This document shows positions 44,820 through 55,429 of a stretch of 64,000 bases of DNA, piece after piece (position 1 is the stretch's first letter; every line of letters begins with the position of its first letter). A model generated the notes under the pieces. It did no database searches and had not been told where the DNA came from. It saw only the letters and a list, made by a program, of their open reading frames with translations. Source of the stretch: Albugo candida (taxonomy: Eukaryota; Oomycota; Peronosporomycetes; Albuginales; Albuginaceae); contig CAJNAR010000006.1 in NCBI GenBank assembly GCA_905220665.1, positions 372,001-436,000 on the forward strand. The letters are read 5' to 3'. The position numbers and the translations under genes were made by a program.

Positions 44820-46611
44820 GTACTAGACTGCGCCATATTGTCTTCCGCGCACGAATAGGTGAAGTGAAGGCGACCCACACGCGTCGTCCACAAATTTCGG
44901 TGCGGTCGTAAGAAGAGATGTGCCCAGCTCTGATGCGGCCAAAGCCATAAAGACGCTATCTTCCCAAAGTAAAAAGACTTTGTTGGATAAACGAAGGTTG
45001 AGGCTCTGGGACTAAAGTCCCAACGCTGAGGGGATCCATATACAGGGACGCATCATAGGAGCGGAGGTAAAGATCGAAGATAGCCAGAGCCAAAGCAAGT
45101 GTTTGAGTTTCTTCATCAGGGAATAACGTAGCGAAGAGAATGTCTTCTGATGATACGTTTTCTCCAAAGTGATGATGGAGTCGACTAACCAGACTGGAAG
45201 TGTCTCCATAAGTGTTCTTCGGGGCGAAGCTGATAGCCCGTAGGATTGCATGGTCCCGGAACATTGCATGAGTTTCGATATTGGGAGCTAAGAAAATACG
45301 AGCCACAATGGAAGGTTGTGCTGCAATGGCAGCAAGACGTGTTTCGGGGTCATCAAGACCCATAAAGGTGGCTTGGGTATCATTGATGGGCTTTCGCCGG
45401 GCATCTTTGGAGACCAGTTTCTTTGGGACTTTGTGGAGGCATTGTTCCTCCAACATACGTGCGATTGGCTCGCAGGGGTAAAGTGGGCTGCGAACTACGC
45501 CGCTGGGACCCGTGACGATACATGTAATGTCGTGCCCACCATCATCGTCATTAGGAGAGAAGGCGAGTTGATATTGTCTGGAAGTAAACGGGATGTCAAA
45601 GAACGATCCTTCCTCGACTGTGCATGATGAGATTGGAATCACTTCTGCTACTGGGGTGGGAGGTCGATTACGACAGTTGATGTCCTTCGAGACTTGTATC
45701 CAAGTGTCGAAAGAGTCCTTGGTAGTGGGGCATACCAAAGAAGGGATGTTGTTGGAAGAGCTGACTTCCGCTGGGGTGTTCGTGGCTATAAGGTCAATAT
45801 GTCGAAGTGTGTTCTTCGATGGCTTGAATCCTTTAGCATCTTTTATCGCTTATTTCTTAGCCAATATTGTGGGTGGATTGACTTGGTTGTACGCACGACG
45901 TTTGTGGTGCACGAAAACCTGGGTTAGGGAAACCAGCAAAGTAAATTTCCCGTAAAGGTTGTTGTGTTTTCGTAAAGATACCCTTTGGGGCGGTTTTGGA
46001 CCGATACCAAACTACCCGATTCCTTGATTCGATGAGGCCTGGCTTGGTGCTCGGGGTCACCATAAAGAGGATGTCTAATGGAAGGAAGTGTTCCACGATC
46101 GAGTCGTCTGGTAGACCTATTCGCACTTTGTTGAGTTCGACAAAGTACCAGTCACCAAAGCGACGCATGGTTGAACCACAAACTGTTTTCCCATACATTG
46201 CACTGCAATCCCGCCGAGGTTTCGGGCCACAGTTTTGTCGAAACAGCGAAATTTGATTCCTCTGTTTTTGATGCTGACAAAGTTCCTCAAAGAGTCCAAG
46301 GCCATAGTCCAAGTGGCCGTTTGTGCTTCGAGGTTTAGAGAGAGTAGGATCTCATCCAGACGAGATGTTGCTGTTAATCTTGAGGCCGGAACAAACATTT
46401 CGATCTTGTCGCATGGATCGATGCGAGATTTTGATACTTCACGTAAGGCCAGCAATTTGAATGTCGAGGCGGATGCGTTAGATGCTACGGCATCTGCAAT
46501 AGCTTGAAATACGTCTTCATTTGGGACATAACGGACTTTATGGGGGTGATTTTCCCGGAATTTGTTGCGCCATGATGTGTCGAAATTAGACTACGGTTTG
46601 GTGGAAGCCAT
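44820..46611 (-). pseudogene. LINE B ORF1, broken
   Basis: ATG at 46611 (MASTKP) is followed at once by a TAG (46591-46593). The frame then continues with RYVPNEDVFQAIADAVASNA, LALREVSKSRIDPC and MALDSLRNFVSIKNRG. Frame changes occur near 46120 and 45790. The later part is open (FDTWIQVSKDINCR, YQLAFSPNDDDGGHDITC, TRLAAIAAQPSIVARIF, FDLYLRSYDASLYMDP). Compared with B' it is roughly 60-65% identical in protein, clearly older divergence than in the RT patch. Confidence 0.75.
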
Positions 46612-46619
46612 AAGGGCGG

Positions 46620-47040
46620 GCTTCAACTGCTTCCGAAGGAGTAAAGGCTTGTAAAGGCTGAAGTTGACTGATGGAGAGAAGAAAAGGCCAAGAAGCCGGG
46701 TTTTTGCTTGTTCCAAAGAATGAAAGGCTAATAAAGCCGGACTTCTGCTTCTACCGAGGAAGGATAGGCGAGTAAAAACTGACTTCGCTTCTCTCGAAGA
46801 CGGAAAGGCTGGTATAGACGGGCTGATTCTTCTCCCGAAGAAGGAAAGGCTGGTAAAGACGGGCTGATGCTTCTTTCGGAGAAGAAAAGGCTGGTAGAGA
46901 AGGGCTTGTTTTTCTCTTGAGAAGGACTGATTCTTCTCTCGAAGAAGGAAAGGCTGGTATTTGTGAGCTTCTGCTTCTCTTGAAGAAAGAAAGGCTGGTA
47001 AAGACGGGCTTCTGGGATGGAAAGTCTGGGAAAGGTTTGT
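46620..47040 (-). repeat. 41-bp tandem repeat array in LINE B 5' leader
   Basis: About eight degenerate units; one clear unit is about 41 bp long and contains GAAGGAAAGGCTGGTAAAGA (plus-strand reading), separated by TTCTTCTC-type runs. Located directly upstream of ORF1. Read on the minus strand it accidentally encodes repeated FSSF/LPAF-like peptides, which is why a long open frame exists here. Probably promoter monomers. Confidence 0.75.
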
Positions 47041-47209
47041 AAAGGGGGTCGGAAGGCTGGAAGAAAAATCCGCGGAGTGGGTGTGAAGAGGGGTTTGCTG
47101 ACTGGCTCTTTGAAAGTACGGTCTGAATATTACTTGCGCACTAGAGAGCGAATTTAAAAGTGGAGGGCAAGTCTGGTTTGTCAAAGATTTCATTACACTC
47201 TTTATCTAT

Positions 47210-50200
47210 CTTACTGACTTAAACAACCCTTGACTGAGAGCAATCCTACGAATCTGTCCACTCAAGTATGTGCTAAGCACGAGTTTGAGCGGAGAAAGAC
47301 ATAACTGTAGAGCGAGAAGTTTGGTGAGGGGGATGAGGCAGCTGTTGTTGTGGGGTGTTGACACTAGCAGACTGCCATGTGTCGATGTAGAGTGCACAAA
47401 GCTGAAAAAGCCGCGTGTTTAATGCATCGATACGTCCAAGTCGTTGAAGGTGGGCTTTGATTTGATAGGTCGCTTGACGAGTGACTGAGATTCCAATGTT
47501 TTTTGGGTCATGAGCGCCTGTAGCAGGGTTGGTCCGAAAGATGGTGTTGTTTCGTTCCGTCCAAAGAGTCTTGAGTACAACGAAGCGAATCACGCTGATT
47601 ACCCGGAGAAGGTTGTGTGTGCCGAAGTTCTGGCAAGCTTCGGTGCCGAGGTCCAAAACGGTCCAATAAACCACTGTAGACCATTGTAGCGGTGTTTGGA
47701 AGTATCGGCGAAGTGGGTGGAGGGTTTTCTCCCAAACAGTATTTGCTGTGGGGCAGTCCCAAAACAAGTGCTTTGCTGTTTCCACTGCCGGACAATGAAA
47801 GACGCAATTGATATCTAGGGTACGATACCGATGTTTGTGACGAAGTCGTAGACCGTTGTGTTGTAGTCGAAACTTCAGGTCGGAATAAATGGGGAGTACA
47901 TCACGGTCAAGATGACGCTCCCGCTTCCACATCTGGAGCCAGTTTGAAGGCGCTACTACTTTAAGTGCTTTGTTGGGGGAATTGCTTTCTTCGGCAGAAC
48001 ATGAAGGAGGCGATAGAGGTCTGCATTCTGAAGCTTGGTGAACCGCTTGTCCTTGAAACTCCAGGGTGGAAAGGCGGCGGCGATATGTTGAGGGAGAAAG
48101 GGGCCATGAGAAATGGAGTCATGGAGCAGGCCGAGTGCGTCAAAGCCTCTAGCTAAGACATTCGCGGTTGCCGAATGCTCCCGTTTCCGATGGAAGGTGT
48201 TGGTGGGGAAGAGACTCTTTGACAATCCCGAGGCTGGGTGTGAACCATGTAAGGCGATGAAGTCGGAGAGATGCTGATAACCGTGTTGATATATCCATTG
48301 ACAATGGCTTGATGCATACTTCAATGGACGCTTTGAAGGACCGAAAACCCTTCGGGAATGGCGCCAAGGTGGTGCCTGTAAGTCATCAAAGTCGTGCGAG
48401 GTGGTGTTGTTTGGGCTTTGAAGTAGACGATACCACTGTTGTAGTGTCGAATACCAAAACGGTCCAAGGGATTGCCATCGTGGTTGAGGGACGTGTGAAA
48501 GATGGATCGGCGAGTAAAGGATTTCCAGTCCTAGACACGTATCTTGTAGTGCCGTAGTCATTGATTGTATTGCTGGAAGAAACCATCTTGGCGGCAAAAG
48601 CGTCGCACACCCCGAAGGCCATCACGTAAGGTGCAGAGATGCATTGCACGTGAGAAGCTGTTGAAGCATGGGAGTCCTAATCCACCGTGTGATACTGGCT
48701 TCGTCAATCAATCTTCTGCCATTGGTCCGCGTAAGGCTTTTGTGGGGTCGAGGGGTTGCTGGAAAAGGAAGGCTTCGCACAGATTCCAAACTGAGGTCAG
48801 TATGGATGGGGGTATTGGGGTGACCGCTGCTGGATATCATAACAGTGGAAGCACGATAGAACGTAGAAGTACTGCTCTGCCCCGCAACGCACGCGCTCGA
48901 AACCTCCATAACAGTATTCTTGAATGAAAGGCTGGTAATATGGATGGAAATCGAAGCGTAGTAGCGTGGTCGGCATGTTGCAGGACGCCAAGAAATGAAA
49001 CTGATTCCAGGATCGGTCTGGATGGAGGCTCTGTAGTGGTGAGACAGCGGTGGACAGTAGAACGAAAGCTGAAAACCTGAGTCTTGGTAGTATTGAGTTG
49101 AAGTCCAGCAGCTTGTGCGTAGTGTTGAACATGCCGGAGAAAGGTTGGTGTGTCATCGATGTTACGAAGAAGACCAGTGACATCACCAGCAAAAGCTGGA
49201 AGATGATGCTTGTCGGAATCATGTTGGACTGGTATCCCAAGATGACCTGTTGTAGCGCGAAGATATGCCAACATTGGTTCTAGGAATAGAACAAACAGTG
49301 ACGGTGATAGGGGGTCGCCTTTGCGAACTCCACTGCCTAACTGAAAGAAAGGGCTTGCATGACCATTGACCATGATGGTGATGAGGTTATCTTTGTAAAA
49401 CGTGTCGATCCATGCACGGAAAGTCGAGCCAAAGCCAAAGTGCCGAAGTACGAGATGTAACGCTGGCCACAAAAACTGTCGAAAGCTTTCGCGAAGTCCA
49501 ATAGCACCGCGCCGGAAGAAGGAAACTTCTGTCGACAAAGTGTTTGGAGGTCTTGGAATCGAATGAGGGCGTGTCCGATAGATCGGCCATGGACGAAACC
49601 ATTTTGATCGGGATGTAAGAGTCTTGGTAGGATGCGTTTGAGTCGATGAGATAGTATCTTCGGCCCAAGTTTCTCGTCATGATTTAATAGTGTGATGGGT
49701 CGGTAGTTACTCGGTTGTGATCGATCTCCTTTCTTGTAGAGAAGGGTGATGGAAGCACGGCGTTGAGAATTTGTCTTTCTGCCCTATGAGAGTTGGGAGG
49801 AATGAACGAGTTCCAATACTTGCGCCCAGTCGGAAGCAAACAGCTGATAGTTCTTTATCGGAAGTCCGTCGTAACCTGGTGCTTTGGAACGTTGAGATGA
49901 TCGGATCGCCCAGTAAAAATCGTTTGCTGTAAACGGAGAATCCATGTAGGCATGATCGGTCGGGGAGAGTGATGATGTTGTGTGGTCGAGTAAATCCGGC
50001 AAAGCTGTAACATCGCGCTTACGACTGGTGTGATGATACACTTTGGAAGGGATTGAATTATGTCCGCCCAATAGCTGCCGTGAGCTTGAGCTATTCCCCT
50101 GGTGTCTGTTGTAAGCGTTTTATCCGCACGTTGTGTTGATGGAATGCATACACGGCGGAGTATCGGGGTTGGAAGTCGAAAGAAGAACTTTGATGAACAC

Positions 50201-50952
50201 CCGCTACGATTGCTATCTCGATCAAAGTGATCCCGTGCACTTGACTTGCTTCTGGCTTCTTCCAATGTCGAAAGGTGATGGGAAAGCGTGTCTATCTCCC
50301 TATCATGAACTGGGAAGGATTGGCTGCTTTGTCTTGTTTGAGAGTGTGGAGTCGATATCGAGCTTGCTGGGTCTCTTCGGTTCGCTTGGTCATGATAAGG
50401 CGAAACATGTAGCGAAGATAACGCAAGTCATCGCGCTTATGCTCGTCATAAATCGCGCCAGAATTTTCGAAGGGTCCATTGCGCAGGCGAGACTTGAATG
50501 CGTAGAGTGAGGCTTTGAGGGTGTGTTCGATTTCCGGTACCTTGAATATCCAAGGAGGACACTCCAAAGAGAGGATGGACTGCTTGGGGAAGTCAGGATG
50601 CTGGAGACGAAAGATGATCGGAAGATGATCGGCACGTTGATACTTGGATGTATGATCGTGGCGAATACTGGTAAGGGAATCATGAAAGAGAACCGATGAC
50701 AGGCAGCCGTAATCAATTCGACTACGGCGACCAGGACCCGTGTATTCCTTACTGGTAGAATGCGTTGTACGCCAAGCATCGATACGTCCCAAGTGCAATG
50801 TCCATTGGAGTAATGCCTCGGCATCATTTCGATCATGAATCGGTTTGCTGATATCGACGACAGGGTCTAATGGGACGTTAAAGTCCCCCATGACGATATG
50901 TTGGATGTCGGTAGGAAATTTGATTGGTAGGGACGTGTAAAACGAGGTACGA
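47210..50952 (-). mobile_element. LINE copy C (subfamily 1), 5'-truncated
   Basis: ORF2 only. Homology to copy A starts abruptly at 50952, inside the endonuclease, and continues to the 3' end near 47210, where the 5' leader of copy B begins (head-to-tail). Upstream of 50952 the sequence is unrelated. 5' truncation is typical of LINE insertion, but here it is also the copy nearest the telomere-like central zone. Confidence 0.85.
47273..50952 (-). pseudogene. LINE C ORF2 fragment, broken
   Basis: Endonuclease C-terminal half (HIVMGDFNVPLDPVVD, IDAWRTTHSTSKEYTGPGRR, RADHLPIIFRLQHPD) is followed by RT pieces (RSKSSARDHFDRD, DSPFTANDFYWAIRSSQRSK, SIRHTLIRFQDL-like, NLITIMVNGHASPFFQLGSG, RKGDPLSPSLFVLFLEPMLA). 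The catalytic box reads F-A-G-D near 49190-49200, second Asp kept and first lost. The C-terminal part is well kept: MWKRERHLDRDVLPIYSDLK, and CPAVETAKHLFWDCP for the zinc-binding motif, ending at 47273. At least three frameshifts. Confidence 0.8.
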
Positions 50953-51700
50953 ATTGGTAACGCTTCGATCAATCGGCCTTCCTTCCGCCAGATCGCCCCA
51001 TTTATCGACAACTTTTCGCCTCTATTTTGGCACGCTGCTTGTTGACTCCAGACTTAACGGTTTGCTTATCGGTGGTCTCGTTCTAGAGCACGACTTCCCG
51101 TGTATCACAACTGAAGCACCTTCCTTACTCAGTCCAGAGAAAGGACACCACATAGAATAGTCACTACTCTGAGGTCTGGGTTTAACGCTTGAGAAATCTA
51201 GCTTGTCCCGCCAGTTGTAAACGCCGAGGTTAACATTTCTATCGTCCCCGGAATTAGCTCTGGGTGAAGACAGGTTTCTTTCGGAAGTTTTATTCGGTGT
51301 AGCTCGCTCCTTCTCGACCTGATCATCGGTAGTTCCCACAAGTACTGGTACCACACCTTTTGTCCTTCGGCTATAGTATTCCCAGCCATTACACCGACGC
51401 TCGCCTCTCGTAATATGACAGATACCGCCACGCACAACGAATGCCCAGTTCTTCACCTAATCGTGAATGGACTGCGCCATCACCGACAAACACGCTATCT
51501 ATGCCCCCACCTACGCCATCCACGCCGCCCTTGCATATCTCCGTCATCTCCAACCAACGACTCAAATAAGTCTCGTCGACGAAGAACTTGTGGCTTAATG
51601 TAATCTGTGCCTGGAATTGATGTAATTACCAACCTTGGCTTGGACAAACTAAACGATACTCAATGTTTAGGAGCCTAATGCTTTATAGTGTAGGGTTGAG
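50953..51700. other. unassigned sequence between LINE C and the satellite
   Basis: More GC-rich than its surroundings. A 144-codon minus-strand frame lies at 51022-51456 (...DLVYNWRDKLDFSS-like, RPQSSDYSMWCPFSGL) and a second, overlapping frame also looks non-random (GQKVWYQYLWELPMIRSR). A 43-residue plus-strand frame at 51467-51598 (MDCAITDKHAIYAPTYAIHA) has strongly C-ending codons. These may be debris of another transposon class. No family could be named. Confidence 0.35.
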
Positions 51701-51749
51701 GGTGTAGAACCTTACGGTTTATACTCTGGGGTTAGATCGTCATGGTATT

Positions 51750-52016
51750 TGATTGAGGGTTAAGTACAAAATGGTTAAGACCTTAGGGTTAAGTACAAAA
51801 TGGTTAAAGCCTTAGGGTTAGGTACTAAATGGTTAAAGCCTTAGGGTTAAGTACTAAATGGTTAAAGCCTTAGGGTTAGGTACTAAATGGTTAAAGCCTT
51901 AGGGTTAAGTACTAAATGGTTAAAGCCTTAGGGTTAAGTACTAAATGGTTAAAGCCTTAGGGTTAAGTACTAAATGGTTAAGACCTCAGGGTAAAGAGCA
52001 AAATGGGTTAGAACTT
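51750..52016 (+). repeat. 29-bp satellite array with telomere-like core
   Basis: About eight to nine units of a 29-bp repeat made of TTAGGGTTAAGTACTAAA followed by TGGTTAAAGCC. Units alternate TTAAG/TTAGG and ACAAA/ACTAA. More diverged units extend on both sides (51680-51750, 52016-52080). The G-rich strand is the plus strand. The repeat embeds TTAGGGTTA, one base off the TTTAGGG telomere unit. Typical of subtelomeric satellites. Confidence 0.9.
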
Positions 52017-52153
52017 AGGGTTAAGAATATTATAGTATATGCTTTAGGGCTGAGAACCTAATGGTTTACGCTCTAAGTCTAGAGCTGTATAATTCTAGCT
52101 TCCGAGATCAGAACTCAGGGGTACGTCTATCGAATTGCAGGTTTGGGTTGATA

Positions 52154-52178
52154 TTTAAGGGTTTAGGGTTTAGGGTTA
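52154..52178 (+). repeat. interstitial TTTAGGG telomeric tract
   Basis: TTTAAGGG TTTAGGG TTTAGGG TTA at 52154-52178, about three units. Same orientation as the G-rich strand of the neighbouring satellite, pointing rightwards, as for the right end of the left-hand segment. Confidence 0.85.
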
Positions 52179-52179
52179 C

Positions 52180-52925
52180 AGCTGACAGATTTTGTGATTT
52201 GTGGTTCAGTAATGAAGACAGCAGACTCCAATACTTTTTGTTGGACATTCAATTTGTTCATATGTATGGTGCAAAAGTCGTGGATGGATCCACGCGACGG
52301 ACTCAAAATGGTTCATTTTGTAATTATTCAGAGGTTGAAATGGGAAGCCAGTATAATATGGCTGGTCGTTAGCGCTACAGAATATTCTAGAACTAAGATC
52401 CCTACCATCCATTTGATGTCCATTCTCATTGCTTGTTGGCTTATTAGTCCAATGAGCAAACTGATGATTTTTATCCAATGAAGATAGCTGATATGGTTTT
52501 ATCATAACACATTTAGCTTCGTTTAAATTGTCCTCCCTGATAGAGCTTGTGTTGGAAGAAGAAATTGTAGAAGTGGCATAAGGTCCTTAGTTTAATATTA
52601 GCTAATCTAAGCCTTATTCCAACTTTCTTGAATTAATATTACCAGCATTACTCAGATTGGTAAAATGACTCACATGTGTAATCATTTGTGAGTCGCCATC
52701 TACAGCACCCCTGACTGTTCTCGAAAAATTCTTCCAGATGTAATGCCTCTATATAGCGCCAGGACTTTTTTGCACAACACTCCCTTTTTACGGCATGGCC
52801 GTTTTGTGCGACTTTGTCGGGTCTAAACTAGGGTCGTTGAATTGTACAACCTTAACAAAACCCTTGCCAAATTTCTGGGGAGCCGCGGCCCAATTTATGA
52901 TCAAACAGTGTGATGTGCAATATTA
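52180..52925. other. unassigned AT-rich sequence right of the telomeric tract
   Basis: No recognisable gene. Overlapping frames of 95-103 codons on both strands between 52061 and 52505 have no family features. Unrelated, as far as I can see, to the LINEs. Confidence 0.4.
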
Positions 52926-52927
52926 TT

Positions 52928-53005
52928 GTAGGTTGGTGGCTAGTATTCTGTCGAATTAATTAACGTGTCAATGGGTCTACCGGACGACTCCATAGTGGAA
53001 CACTT
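52928..53005 (+). pseudogene. ORF1 fragment of a subfamily 2 LINE
   Basis: Matches the B ORF1 segment WYFVELNKVRIGLPDDSIVE at nucleotide level (GGTCTACC then GACGACTCCATAGTGGAACA), with stop codons. It is followed at once by the 5' leader of copy B'. So a scrap of an older element, or a rearranged piece, precedes B'. Confidence 0.6.
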
Positions 53006-53179
53006 AGCACCAAACCTGGCCTCATCACTTTTAAATTTTCTCTCTGGTGCACAAATGATATTCACACTGCACACGAAGAGAAACTTTAACGCAACATTCC
53101 TACTACCTCCAGCCTTCTTCGCTATTTGGACGAACTCCCAGCCACACAACCCAGCACTAAGCCCGCTTCATACCAGTCC

Positions 53180-53295
53180 TCAAACCTTCTATAGCGTTCT
53201 CAACCACTCGACTCGCTTCCCAGTCCGGTTTTGAACCTTCTACAGCGTTCTCAACCACTCGACTCGCTTCCCAGTCTGGTTTCGAACCTTCTACA
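53180..53295 (+). repeat. ~50-bp tandem repeats in LINE B' 5' leader
   Basis: Two near-perfect copies plus a partial third of a unit starting AACCTTCTACAGCGTTCTCA and ending CTTCCCAGTCTGGTTTCG. A second short repeat (CGAAGTCCGCTGCAACTTTT) follows at about 53310-53390. The sequences differ from the 41-bp monomers of B, so leader repeats seem to turn over fast. Confidence 0.8.
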
Positions 53296-53557
53296 GCATT
53301 CTACAGCTCGCGAAGTCCGCTGCAACTTTTGCGAATCTTCGTACAGTCCGCTGCAACTTTTGCCAATCTCTGCGAAGTCCGCTACAACACTTTTCCAGTC
53401 TTCGCAAAACCGATCTTACCAATCTTATTGGTGGAACTCAGCTTCGCTTTCTTTCATTGGCGGAACCCTCTGTTACCAACCATCCTAGTTGGAGCCTCTA
53501 TTCTCAGTGGAGAAGACTTATTTTGTGCTTCTTATACGTGATTATACAAGGGATAAC

Positions 53558-55426
53558 ATGGCTCCAGCAAAGACCCCGCAGTCCAATGTGGACATAGCAT
53601 GGCGCAATACTTTCCGCCAATCCAACCCGCACCGATTACGCTATGTACCCAGCGATGATCTCTTTCAAGCAATTGAGGATGCGGTTGCGTCCAATGCGTC
53701 GCCTGACACCTTCCACATGCTTGCCTTACGAGAGGTTTAAAAATCACGTATCGATCCTTGTGAGAAGATGGAAATGTTCATTCCGGCCCCGCGGTTGACG
53801 GCAACGTTTCGCCTAGACGAAATACTTCTCTCGCTCCATCAGGAAGCGCAAACAGCCACCTGAACGATGGCGTTGGACTCACTTTGCGACTTCGTGAGCA
53901 TCAAAAACCGCGGGCTTAACTTACACTGCCTCGACAAAGCGGTGGCTCAGAAACTTGGCGGCACGGCCATTAGATGCATGGGAAAACAGTTTCTCGTGCA
54001 ACCATACCGTCGTTTTGGCGACTGGTACTTTGTGGAACTCAACAAGGTACCTAAGGGCCTATCAGATGACGCGATAGCGGGCTACTTTGAGCCCATGGGC
54101 ATACCATTCATGCTCACGCCCAGCAACAAACCAGGGCTAATTGACTCCAGGGACAGAGTCGTTTGGTTTCGGTCCAAAACTGCGCCGGTCCAACTATTCT
54201 CCGCGGACCGTCAACCTCTACGGGAAATCTCCTTTCCTGGTTTTCCGGATCCGGTTTATGTCCACCACAAACATAGGGCATACAATCAAGTTACACCACC
54301 TTCGATAGTGGCGAAGAAGGCGGCGGCGAAAGCGGCAAAAGGGTTCCAGCCATCCAAAAATATCCTTCGCCATATCGATCTTGGCCAGTCCCAGCCTGCG
54401 GAAAGCATCACTCCCGCGCCCAAACCACCCTTGACGTGGTCTACTGTCAAGGATTCCTTCGATACGTGGTCTCAGGTATCGAAACAGATCAACTGCAGAC
54501 CACCACCACCACTTCCTCATGGCAAAGTATTGGATATCATGGCATGCACAGAAGAAGAGGAAGCCTTCTTCGATCTCCCAATCACCCCAACCGGTTATCA
54601 ACTTGCTTTCTCGCCATTGGAAGACGACAAAGGCCACGATATCACTTGTGTCGTGACGGTTGAAGACTGTGGCGTTGTTCGTAGCAACCCTCTTTACCCC
54701 ATGGACCCAGTTGCTCGCATGCTGGAAGAGCAGTGTCTCCATACCGATCCCAGGAAACTGCTCGACAAAGCCCACCGACGAAGCCATATCACGGCAACTC
54801 AAGTGGTCTTCACGGAGGTCAAAGATCCGGAAACCCGTTTGGCGGCCATTGCGGCCCAACCCACCATTATCGGGCCAGTATTTAAGGCTCCCTCTCTCGC
54901 ACAACATATAATGTTTCCTGAACATTCCATTTTGCGGGCTATCAGTTCCGGTTCTAGTCAACATTATGGTGACTCTACGAGCTTGGTTTCTCGCATCACT
55001 CATCATTATGGCGATACTATTCCGCCACAGGTCGCGCTGCTCGCGGACCTTTTTCCTGGAGACGAAGCCCAGACGTTAGCCTTGGCTTTGGCTTCATTCG
55101 ATTTATACCTCCGCGCTTATGGATCCACCCTCTATATGGACCCAGTCAGTGCAGCTGCTCTCATCAACGATGATCAGCCCGCGTATCTCAAACATAGTCA
55201 CTTTCTCCTTTGGGATGATCGTGTACTCATGGCTCTTGCCGCGGAATTGAGTAGTCATCTGCTTTCCATGGCACTCAAGTACATTGGGGATGCTTGTAGT
55301 CTTCTAGGCGACACACTTTCTTGCGCCGACGATCTTACGGAGAAATCAGGCATGGACTCTACGATGGACCTCAGCGATGCTACCGACTTAGTCGGCCGCA
55401 CTACCATGGATTCCACTCGACTCTAA
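53558..55426 (+). pseudogene. LINE B' ORF1, 623 codons with two internal stops
   Basis: One frame throughout from ATG 53558 (MAPAKTPQSNVDIAWRN), interrupted only by TAA at 53738 and TGA at 53861. Both are single-base changes from codons still intact in copy B (Ser and Trp). Conserved blocks: RYVPSDDLFQAIEDAVASNA, SIKNRGLNLHCLDKAVAQKL, RFGDWYFVELNKVPKGLSDD (RRM-like fold possible), FRSKTAPVQLFSADRQPLRE, YQLAFSPLEDDKGHDITCVV, FDLYLRAYGSTLYMDP. This is the best template for the ORF1 family in the window. No CCHC knuckle seen. Confidence 0.85.
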
Positions 55427-55429
55427 GCA

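Larger units (their letters stand above)
40370..47200 (-). mobile_element. LINE copy B (subfamily 2), decayed, with telomeric insert
   Basis: Full-length-looking copy on the minus strand. 5' leader 47200-46612 with a 41-bp tandem array, ORF1 46611-44820, ORF2 about 44770-40856, and a 480-bp 3' region with a possible extra frame. It carries a TTTAGGG-containing insert at 43145-43222 in the reverse transcriptase. It is flanked head-to-tail by C upstream and A downstream. It is the only copy in which the FADD active-site box of the RT is intact. Confidence 0.85.

Noticed and set aside
46591..47193. 200-codon minus-strand frame as a protein gene
   Set aside because: It is the 41-bp tandem array of the LINE B leader read through; the composition is repetitive and the ORF1 start lies at its end.
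51467..51598. 43-residue plus-strand frame with strongly biased codons
   Set aside because: Too short and isolated to call a gene; noted as possible transposon debris.
51750..52016. CRISPR-like array (29-bp regular repeats)
   Set aside because: Units are contiguous with no spacers, and the context is eukaryotic; it is a satellite.
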